Positions 1-7,800 of a stretch of 22,555 bases of DNA are shown piece after piece; the first letter of the stretch is position 1; each line of letters starts with the position of its first letter. The translations under genes were made by a program, and so were the position numbers. This DNA is from a virus: positions 3,893-26,447 of IMG/VR virus record IMGVR_UViG_3300030110_000468. The stretch is one strand, 5' to 3'. The notes under the pieces were generated by a model that made no database searches, was not told the origin of the DNA, and worked only from the letters and a program-made list of their open reading frames with translations.

Positions 1-1
1 A

Positions 2-82
2 CCACTAATAAAAGCCGTACAAGAGTTGTCGGCTCAAGTAACAACTCTACAACAAGAATTAAAAACCATAAAAGGAGAATAA
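2..82 (+). CDS. C-terminal end of tail fibre / structural protein with S74-type chaperone tail (partial)
   Basis: Reading from base 2, an open frame of 26 codons runs in from the left edge and stops at TAA 80-82. The peptide has the form PLIKAVQELSAQV followed by a Gln/Leu/Glu heptad stretch ending KGE. This closely resembles the last helix of the Peptidase_S74 intramolecular chaperone domain that ends many phage tail fibres and tail spikes, where the domain helps trimerise the fibre and is often cleaved off. Only the tail end is visible, so the fibre itself and its receptor-binding part lie outside the window. The next gene starts after one base (TAATATG junction), and its Shine-Dalgarno sequence lies inside this reading frame. 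The family call rests on a short coiled-coil-like tail and could be wrong. Confidence 0.62.
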   Translation, partial: PLIKAVQELSAQVTTLQQELKTIKGE

Positions 83-83
83 T

Positions 84-380
84 ATGGCAGTAACTAAACA
101 ATGGATATCAGCTAAACCTAAAGTAAATGCTGATGGTAATGTAACAGAATGGTCAGTTGAGTATAAATATACTGACGGTGACTTTTCTCATACATTCAGT
201 AAATCTGAAAAGATAGAAGCACCATCAAAAGAACCAGGTGATTATACTAAAGCTGAACTGTTGACACTTATGGATGAGGCACATTGGGATGATATGTTTG
301 CAAAAAAACATAACGTATTCCTAAACCCACCAGCAGTAGAAACAGTTGACAATAGTTTTGATGTCAGCACTCTAAGTTAA
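84..380 (+). CDS. Hypothetical protein, small virion-region protein (98 aa)
   Basis: A 98-residue soluble protein with no signal peptide or membrane segment. It has an excellent ribosome site (AGGAG six bases before ATG). The N-terminal half alternates polar and hydrophobic residues (ISAKPKVNADGNVTEWSVEY), as in a small beta-sandwich. The C-terminal half contains an acidic helix with LMDEAHWDDMF. I do not recognise a named domain. It follows the tail-fibre end by one base and precedes a small membrane protein by four bases, so it is co-translated with late genes. Similar short proteins are common beside tail genes in uncultured marine phages, but no function can be assigned. Confidence 0.8.
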   Translation: MAVTKQWISAKPKVNADGNVTEWSVEYKYTDGDFSHTFSKSEKIEAPSKEPGDYTKAELLTLMDEAHWDDMFAKKHNVFLNPPAVETVDNSFDVSTLS

Positions 381-384
381 TATA

Positions 385-588
385 ATGTCAACTGAGCAAG
401 AAAACAAAGAAGCCATTATTCGTATAGAAGGTGACTTGAAATTAATCCATCAAAAAATAGACACTATAAAAGATAACCATCTTGAACACATGTCTCAAGA
501 TATTGATAGACTATCAAAATTTATATGGGTAGTAGGCGGAACTGTTTTTGCCCAGATGTGTTATCTTATAGTTAGAAGTTTAATGTAG
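385..588 (+). CDS. Small coiled-coil protein with C-terminal membrane segment (67 aa)
   Basis: Residues 1-45 are charged and heptad-like (EAIIRIEGDLKLIHQKIDTI), and residues about 46-64 form one membrane segment (FIWVVGGTVFAQMCYLIV). A coiled coil followed by a C-terminal anchor is the architecture of XhlA-type haemolysin/holin accessory proteins and other small phage membrane proteins. The sequence alone does not show lytic activity. The start ATG lies four bases after the upstream stop. There is no strong Shine-Dalgarno sequence, which suggests translational coupling. A second holin candidate lies at 9819-10250, so this one could be an accessory or lysis-timing protein; that role is inferred. 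Confidence 0.72.
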   Translation: MSTEQENKEAIIRIEGDLKLIHQKIDTIKDNHLEHMSQDIDRLSKFIWVVGGTVFAQMCYLIVRSLM

Positions 589-589
589 T

Positions 590-733
590 ATGGCAAAAAA
601 ATGGAAGTCCCATACTGAACACACACGAATACAAAAAGGAACTTCAATAGGCCGTAACCCTATTAAAAGTACTATGAATAAAAAAAAGAAAGCAAGTTTT
701 AAAAAGTATAGAGGACAAGGAAAGAGAAGATAA
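590..733 (+). CDS. Highly basic 47-aa micro-protein
   Basis: This short frame starts at ATG 590, one base after the upstream TAG, and ends at TAA 731-733, which overlaps the next start (TAATG). It fills the space between its neighbours exactly. The 47-residue product is about one third Lys/Arg, with a KKKK run and a C-terminus of the form FKKYRGQGKRR. No hydrophobic core is visible, so it is probably a nucleic-acid-binding or otherwise extended peptide. I recall similar short basic proteins in other marine podovirus-like genomes, but no function is known to me. The coupled start and stop and the strong compositional bias make it likely to be real. Confidence 0.72.
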   Translation: MAKKWKSHTEHTRIQKGTSIGRNPIKSTMNKKKKASFKKYRGQGKRR

Positions 734-2076
734 TGGCTACAAAGGTATCACAACAATCGCAAGCTATACAGAAAGTTGTAGGCGGTCAAGTAAATAACCC
801 ACAGCTTCCTTCTGGTGCTGAAGTAAAAGTACAGGCACAGAATGTAGGCAAAGATGAATTAATGAAAACTGCTGGTGCTCCTGCTACTGCACCACAAGCA
901 ACTACACAAACTGCAAACGTTGTAGCTCAAGCTACTCCAACTGCAGGATCCACTCAATCAGTGGGTACCGTTACTCAACCTAAAGCACAAACTTATACAG
1001 CATCAACAGGTGCTAGTGCTACACCACAAATGACTCCAGCACAACAGGCAGCTTTAACTCAGCCAGCTGTTGGGGCATCAGGATCAATTACAAAACAAGC
1101 AACAGTTCAAGGACAGTTAGAAGACATTACTCAAGATATTGAGAGTGCTTTAGCTGCAGGTACACCATTGCCTGCATTTGCTAGAGGTGCTCAAAAAATG
1201 GCTATGGCAGCTATGGCACAAAGAGGATTATCTGCTAGTACTATAGCAGCAGATGCAGTAGCTGAAGGTGTTCTTAGAGCATCCACACAAATAGCAGCAG
1301 CTGATGCGGCTACTTATAAGGATATGATATTCCAAAATTTAAATAATAGACAGCAGGCAATGATAACAAATGCTCAAAATTATTTTCAATTGGATATGGC
1401 AAATCTTAGTAATAAGCAACAGGCAGCTTTAACAAATGCACAATTAAAGCAACAATTTTTATTATCAGATCAGGCTGCTCTTAATGCTTCTAAACAATTT
1501 AATGCCACTAACCAACAACAAACTGATCAATTTTTTTCAAATTTAAATGCATCAATAAAAGAATCAAACGCAAAAAGATTTGATTCAATGCAACAATTTA
1601 ACGCAACAGAAATTAATAAAGCTAACGCATTAAATGCAAATAATGCAACTGCAGTTAATGAAGCTAATGCCGCTAGGGCACAACAAAAAGAAATTTTTAA
1701 TACCCAATTAAAAGATCAGAGACAAAGATTTAATGTAGAGAATCAAAGAATAGTAGATCAAAGTAATGTTGAATGGAGGCGTGCAGTAAATACAGCAAAT
1801 ACTGCAGCAACTAATGCCGCTAATCAAGCTAACGCACAAGCAGCTTTAGATATATCAAACTACTCAATGAATGCTCTATGGCAACAATGGAGAGATGAGG
1901 CATCATGGGCTAACTCTACTGCTGAAAATGATAGGAATAGATCTCACAATTTAGCAGTTGCCGCTATGGAAAGATCAACAACATTTGATATTATGGATAA
2001 GCAAAGTGAAGATAGACTATTAGAATTTCTTGGATCTTTTGCTTTAGGAATGTGGGAAAAATCTAAAAAGAAATAA
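733..2076 (+). CDS. Internal virion / ejection protein, Ala-Asn-Gln-rich coiled coil (gp14-like position)
   Basis: A 447-residue protein in three parts. Residues 1-125 are low-complexity (Ala, Gln, Thr, Pro). Residues about 126-190 are an Ala-rich helical segment containing AARGLSASTIAADAVAEG-like sequence with hydrophobic character. Residues 190-415 are a long Asn/Gln/Ala helix with degenerate repeats (NKQQAALTNAQ, KQFNATNQQQ, QQFNATEI). The C-terminus has LWQQWRDEASW and a short hydrophobic tail. No enzymatic motif is present. Position (after tail fibre, before two much larger virion proteins) matches the first internal core or ejection protein of T7-like phages, but it is more than twice the length of T7 gp14, so the call is by position and composition. 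The ATG overlaps the upstream stop (TAATG). Confidence 0.6.
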   Translation: MATKVSQQSQAIQKVVGGQVNNPQLPSGAEVKVQAQNVGKDELMKTAGAPATAPQATTQTANVVAQATPTAGSTQSVGTVTQPKAQTYTASTGASATPQMTPAQQAALTQPAVGASGSITKQATVQGQLEDITQDIESALAAGTPLPAFARGAQKMAMAAMAQRGLSASTIAADAVAEGVLRASTQIAAADAATYKDMIFQNLNNRQQAMITNAQNYFQLDMANLSNKQQAALTNAQLKQQFLLSDQAALNASKQFNATNQQQTDQFFSNLNASIKESNAKRFDSMQQFNATEINKANALNANNATAVNEANAARAQQKEIFNTQLKDQRQRFNVENQRIVDQSNVEWRRAVNTANTAATNAANQANAQAALDISNYSMNALWQQWRDEASWANSTAENDRNRSHNLAVAAMERSTTFDIMDKQSEDRLLEFLGSFALGMWEKSKKK

Positions 2077-2088
2077 TAGGAGATATAT

Positions 2089-2400
2089 ATGGATTTATTT
2101 GGTAAGGCTTTTGATTTTGTAGGAGATTTATTTGGGGGAGAAGGTGATGATCTTTTGATGAAAGGTCTTGAATATGGTTATGACTATTTGACTCGAGATG
2201 ATGATTATAATTTTAGTAGTCAAAGACTTAAAAGATTAAGAGGTAGAGTGCCTGTAGCAACAGCAAAAATGTCAGCAGCTGCTCAAACAAAAGCACCAGC
2301 ATCAAGAGTTACAACTACATATGATGTAGTGTATAATAAATATAACGGTATTTTTAAAAAAGCTCTAGCAGAAGCAAGAGCAACTACAAGGAGAGCATAA
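2089..2400 (+). CDS. Small putative virion protein (103 aa)
   Basis: A 103-residue protein of unknown family. The N-terminus is Gly/Phe/Asp-rich and amphipathic (MDLFGKAFDFVGDLFGG). The middle is acidic (YLTRDDDYNF). The C-terminal half is basic and Ala-rich, ending ARATTRRA. A good GGAG ribosome site lies seven bases before ATG. It sits between the two ejection-type proteins and is separated from the next ATG by a single base (TAATATG), so it is probably expressed with the virion genes. A minor structural or scaffold role is possible but unproven. Confidence 0.72.
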   Translation: MDLFGKAFDFVGDLFGGEGDDLLMKGLEYGYDYLTRDDDYNFSSQRLKRLRGRVPVATAKMSAAAQTKAPASRVTTTYDVVYNKYNGIFKKALAEARATTRRA

Positions 2401-2401
2401 T

Positions 2402-2920
2402 ATGGAGCCAGAATATGACGAATTCAATAGCCCCATTCCTGGACAATCTTTAACAGACGAGCCTGGTAAATGGTCGTGGGAAAAGCCACCACAGCATGCT
2501 TCATTTGAAGAGGCAGCTGATGCTACCATGGATAAAATATTTAACAATCAAAGTACAAAAAATATTATAATGATGCTTGAGGCTGGCTTACCTGTTGAGG
2601 GTATTGCAAGAACTATAGTTTTTGCTGGCTTTCAAGCTGGTGCCTACACAGTTGATGTTGCTCTTTTACTAACAAGATTAGTTACAGAAGCTGTATTAAC
2701 AATTGGTACCATAGCAGAAATTGATAATATGAGATTAAGCATGACACCAGAAGATCCAGAACAAAATGATTTTGAAGTTGGAATGGCAGATGCACAATTT
2801 ATAAAATTTTTATCAGAAAGAACAGAAAAAGATATTGGAAAAATAAAAGAAGTACAAGAAAAAGAAGAAGAACCCACTGAAAGTTTAATGTCAAGACCAA
2901 CACAAGAAGAGGATGAATAA
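2402..2920 (+). CDS. Putative minor virion protein, acidic (172 aa)
   Basis: The N-terminus is Pro/Trp-rich (PGKWSWEKPPQHASF). The centre (about residues 50-110) is an amphipathic to hydrophobic helical stretch (GIARTIVFAGFQAGAYTVDV, then ALLLTRLVTEAVL) that could associate with membrane. The C-terminus is strongly acidic, ends with an ESLMSRP motif and has a run of Glu. The tail reads like other small marine phage virion proteins I recall, but I cannot name the family. The TGG-containing start of the next gene overlaps the stop (TAATG at 2918-2922). Its place between two ejection-type genes suggests a membrane-contacting part of the ejection machine; this is inference. Confidence 0.7.
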   Translation: MEPEYDEFNSPIPGQSLTDEPGKWSWEKPPQHASFEEAADATMDKIFNNQSTKNIIMMLEAGLPVEGIARTIVFAGFQAGAYTVDVALLLTRLVTEAVLTIGTIAEIDNMRLSMTPEDPEQNDFEVGMADAQFIKFLSERTEKDIGKIKEVQEKEEEPTESLMSRPTQEEDE

Positions 2921-4839
2921 TGGTTGATTTAAAAAGATTACTAGTGCCAGCTGCAACAGGTGCCCTTGGAAGTTTACTTGCAAGGCAAGAAAAAGAAAAG
3001 CAAACTGAAGAAGATCTTATTGCTGAAGGAGAACAAGCAGGAGCAACTTTAGTTCTTAATACAGTAAATGATGCTAGAAGGCAAACAGGAGATCAGCAGT
3101 CTATTAAAAATAATCTCTTTGACACTATGAAGAATAATTATGAAATATTAAAGGGTCAATATGGGCCTGACAAAGAAGATGATTTAGCTTTATTATATTT
3201 TAAAAATCGTACTTTATTTAAGATGGATGATATAAGTAAGGCAAAAAATTTAATAGACAGTTACATGCTTACAGGTTTATCTGGTGATATAACAGGAGAA
3301 GGTGCAAATCAACAGTTTGCTCCAGCTGGAGATATAACAGGAGATACTAAAGAAATAAAAAGTATATATGAAGTTTATGGACAAGGTGCCACTGTAGGAG
3401 ATATAATAAAACAACAAAGAGATACCTATAATAAACAAGTTAACACAGGTCTTGCTAATTTAACTGGAGAGAATGCTAGTAAATTATTTGTACAAGATTT
3501 TGTGCAACCTGGGGTTGTTAGTAAAAGTGCATTTGATTCACCTCAATATACAGAGGGAAGAGTAAGCCAAGAACAATTTTTAACAAACATAAATGATATT
3601 GTAGATAAAGCTACAATGGACGACCTGCCTAATATGAATTTAACTAAAATGGCACAGACAGTAAACTGGGTTCCAAGGTTAACTAAACAAGATTTAGATA
3701 TGGCAGCATTTAACGCTGTACCAGGAATGGGTGCACAGGCAGATCTATTAAGAGAAAAATATAAATTTAGCTATCAGCTACAAACTGCACAAACTATGAT
3801 GCTACAATCTCCTAATGTATCTACTATTGGAGAAGCTATTGATATAGCAAGGGCTGAAGGACGTATATCTCAAAACAGTGTTATGAACTCTTTAAGCACA
3901 TTAGAAAGGGCAATTTCCGATTATACAATTAATACGATCGCTGAATTAGCAAGAGATCCTCTTAATCCTGATACTCAAATTATTAACAGATACAATCAAG
4001 ATCCTGAAGGTTCTATAGATGTTGACGGAACACAAGTCTCAAATAAAAAACTATATGACGATGTTGTATATAGATACAGAGAAACTGCAATTGCTGAATA
4101 TAGAAATCAAGGTTACTATGATTTATTTGGCCAATTTAAAAATCCTGGAGATGATCCTAGATTAAATGTAAAAGTTCTTGTAGATGTTAGAGATAACGCA
4201 GAAGCACCTTTTACAGAAAAGCAAATAACAGGATCTATTAATCCACAAGTATTACCTGATGGGGGATTACAAATTGTAAATCCAAAAGATATTTATGAAA
4301 CAATTAATATTGTAGATGCTAGAGATTTATTTGGTATCTATTCTCCTGATGGCAGTAAGCAATTAGTTGGAGGAGATTCTGGAGTATTCTCTGGCATGAG
4401 TCCAAATAATCGTGACCTGCTTAAACAGGAAATAGTAAACTCATCTGGTGGCATGGAAGCTATTCAGCCATTCTTAAACATGTCACAAGAAGAATTTGAA
4501 GTGTACAATAAAAAGAAAGCAGAAGATCCTGATGTAATACCTACTTCTATAAATATAGATAATTATGAAGAGTTCTTACCTCCTTCTAAACTTAACGTTA
4601 GAAACACAGAAGAGCCAAACCCAGAGTTATTATCTTGGGCTTCAGAAAATATGGGAGCTTGGGAGTCATTTGTTAATTCATTTAATGTGCCAAAAAAAGA
4701 AAATTATCCAGAGGATGAGCAAAATTTCGAGGGGCAGTATGGAGAAGACTTAAGATTCTACAATAAAAATATAGTAGACTTTAAACGACAACTACCTAAA
4801 ATAAAAAAATTCTTAGCACGAGCTAAAGATACAGAGTAG
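2920..4839 (+). CDS. Internal virion protein, gp15-like position (639 aa)
   Basis: A 639-residue, mostly helical protein with a short hydrophobic N-terminus (LLVPAATGALGSLLARQ) and a charged C-terminus rich in Lys and Asp. There is no catalytic motif, signal peptide or clear transmembrane helix. T7 gp15 is 747 residues and lies just before the giant gp16; here the order and size are similar, so a role in the ejection tube that crosses the periplasm is the best guess. The assignment is by synteny, not by a motif I can see. The ATG overlaps the stop of the preceding gene, and three bases separate its stop from the next ATG, which fits coupled translation of the virion set. Confidence 0.6.
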   Translation: MVDLKRLLVPAATGALGSLLARQEKEKQTEEDLIAEGEQAGATLVLNTVNDARRQTGDQQSIKNNLFDTMKNNYEILKGQYGPDKEDDLALLYFKNRTLFKMDDISKAKNLIDSYMLTGLSGDITGEGANQQFAPAGDITGDTKEIKSIYEVYGQGATVGDIIKQQRDTYNKQVNTGLANLTGENASKLFVQDFVQPGVVSKSAFDSPQYTEGRVSQEQFLTNINDIVDKATMDDLPNMNLTKMAQTVNWVPRLTKQDLDMAAFNAVPGMGAQADLLREKYKFSYQLQTAQTMMLQSPNVSTIGEAIDIARAEGRISQNSVMNSLSTLERAISDYTINTIAELARDPLNPDTQIINRYNQDPEGSIDVDGTQVSNKKLYDDVVYRYRETAIAEYRNQGYYDLFGQFKNPGDDPRLNVKVLVDVRDNAEAPFTEKQITGSINPQVLPDGGLQIVNPKDIYETINIVDARDLFGIYSPDGSKQLVGGDSGVFSGMSPNNRDLLKQEIVNSSGGMEAIQPFLNMSQEEFEVYNKKKAEDPDVIPTSINIDNYEEFLPPSKLNVRNTEEPNPELLSWASENMGAWESFVNSFNVPKKENYPEDEQNFEGQYGEDLRFYNKNIVDFKRQLPKIKKFLARAKDTE

Positions 4840-4842
4840 TAT

Positions 4843-7800
4843 ATGGCTGAATATGGTAAAATTAAGAGTATCACTGAGGTACCTCTTGAGGAACGTGATA
4901 ACAGAATATTATATAATGTCCCGGGATATCAGTTTGGTGTGCCAGAAAAGGTTAACTACTGGAGTGATGATGCTGGTACTATACAAGAAAAATTAAACTT
5001 AGACTATATACCATTTGTTGAAGAGCCTAAAACTACAGAATTAGGTAAAGCTGCAAAGTATGGATTCTCAAGTGCACTGTCAGGTGCAGTATATAATATT
5101 AGTGGTATACCTGGATGGACAGATGCTCTTGCAGATTACACACTAGAAAAACTAGGTGCTAATCCTGATCAATGGAAGTTTGATTATGTTAATGGTGAGA
5201 ATATTGCTATAGATACTAATCAAGGTACATATGCAGAAAGAGAAGTTTTAAAACAAAAGATACTTGAGAAAGAAAAGTTTAAGAAATCGTTAGATGAAAA
5301 CTCATTAAAGAGTTTTGCATTTCACACATTGGCAGGAATAGACAGTGCAGAAGATTATCTAAGAGACACAGCAGAAACTCTTGGCCCTCAACATATGTTT
5401 AACCTAGGTCAAGACTTTGTACCTGATACAATAGCAGAACAAGTTGTTGCAGGATTTGCTGGTGCTCCTATAATGATAGCTGAGTATGGTGCCTATACAG
5501 CTGGTGCCATAGCTGGTTTAGCTGCAGTTGGAATTCCTGGTGCAGTTGTTGGTGGATCTGCACTTGCATTTGGTACTGTAGGATTTTTAGGATCATACGA
5601 ACAGCCTTGGGAAAAAGTATTTACTAATACAGCATTAGGAACTATTGAAGGTGCTGCATTTGGTAGTGTAGGTATGCTACCTGGTTGGGCAACACGATCT
5701 GTAGCATTAGGTGCTATTGGTGCAGCTTCTGCTAAGATGCATGGTGGTGGTGCAACAGAAGTTATATCTGGTGCTATTACACTTGCAGGATTAGGATTTG
5801 CTGGCCCTATGATAGGATTAAAAAGGCCAGGTGAAGGTGCATTTACTGCTCCTCCTAAAGAGACTCTAACATTAACGCCTGCTTATGCCTCACTAAGAAA
5901 TGATGCTGGAAGATTAACAGCACATTCTGAAACTTTATTTACTTTTATAAAAGGTAATGGAAAAGGATACCATAGAGAGACTGAGCCAATACCATTTGAA
6001 TTTACTGAGCTATCTAAAAAAGAATTAACTAAAAGAGATAAGCGTGATAAAGTAATGCCAGATACTGGCAATGTTGAATTACTTATACCAAGTAAAGCAA
6101 CTAAACGTGCTATAGAAGAAGGTAGAAATTTAATACCGTTTAAGAGAGTAAAACCAGAAACAAAGAAAGAAAATCTTGATGTTTCAAAAGGTGAAAAAGA
6201 AACTACAGAAAGGGTAACTATACCTAGAGATCAAGTTATACTTGATGGCAAATATTTAGATATGACATTTCATATCAATGCTAGAACTAAAAATATTGTA
6301 CCAATTAGAAAAACACCAGAAGTAAAAAAACCTAAAACATCATTTGAAGATCTTAATTTATCATTAGAAGCTAGAAGTAGTAACAGTAGAGTAGCTGCAG
6401 AAAATGTAAGTATAGCTAGAGATCTTGCAAAAACTCATGGGTTAAAGTTTTTAGGAGATGGTGCAAAGGTAGAGATTAAATTAAGTCAAATACAAAAGAT
6501 TGCTAAGTCTAGAAAAAAAGGAGATGCTTGGGCTAAAGGGCTTTTACCAAAAGCATTAGAGTTAAAAACTAAAAAAGAATCACAATTAACTAAAAGACTT
6601 ACAATATATAAAAAATCTATAGATAAAGTACAAAAACATATAGCCAGACTTGCAGTTGCTAGTATTAATCTAAGGCCTGATCCAGGTGAATCACCAATAA
6701 AACACTATAGACAATTAGAAGATACTTTACTAAATGCAGAAAGAACAGGGTTTAAATTAGACAAAGATGGCAAGCCTGTTGAAGTAGATCTTACTGGTAA
6801 TGTTAAAGGAACTACTGGTAAGATATTAAGTTTTGTAGAAACATTTGGATTGCCTGCTAAACTTGCAGGAGATCCATCTAAAAATGCATTTTTAAGATTT
6901 GTAACAACTGGTGTTAAAAATACACAACGTGCTATTGAGGCAGGTAAAGATGATATTCTATATAGAAGACTAATAGATCCATCTTATAAGCCAGATAAAA
7001 TGAAGTTTATTGAAGAAAATCCTGGAATATTTCAAGGTGGTGTACTATATAACTTTGGAAATATCATTGGTAAAATACAAACATTCAAAAGTAAAGACGG
7101 TGCTTGGACTCAGTTTGAACAGTTACTAAAAGAAAGAGGTAAAGAAAAAGGTATTGAGTCTGCTACTAAAATAATTAATGCAATGGTAGAACGTGAAGTT
7201 CTAATGCAAAGTTTAGCAAAAAAAGCAGTTGGTAAAAAGGCAAGTAAAGAAAAGATAGAACAAGAATTACTTTCTAAGAGAGACGATGGCTCATTTAAAT
7301 ATCAAATGGATTATAAAGAAATGAAACGTTTATATAAACTTTCTGCAAACGAAGTAGGAATTATAAAAAATTTAGATAAAGGTCTTGCAGAAGCTAGAAT
7401 ATATCACAATAAAGCTGTAGAACAAAACCCTGAAGTTGGGGCTACTATTATACCAGAACGTCCTAACTACTTTCCTAGAACTTGGATAGGCAGACATAGG
7501 TTATATATTAAAGAACCAGGTAAAGATGGCAACGTTGTGCATGCTATAGCTGGTAAAACAGAAAAAGAAGTGTATGGTGTATTTAATACTTTTATAAAAA
7601 AGAATCCTGAATACAAAAATTATGAAGTTAACTATGAGTTAAAATCTGATTTAGCTGTTGGTGGTAAAAGAGAAAATATGAATTTATCTTTTGATGAGTC
7701 TATTAGATTGTGGGACAAAAAAAATCCAGAGATTGCAACATTACTAAAACAATCTCAAAAAGATTATAATGCTACAAGAGGGTTTGGTGCAAGAAAAGTA

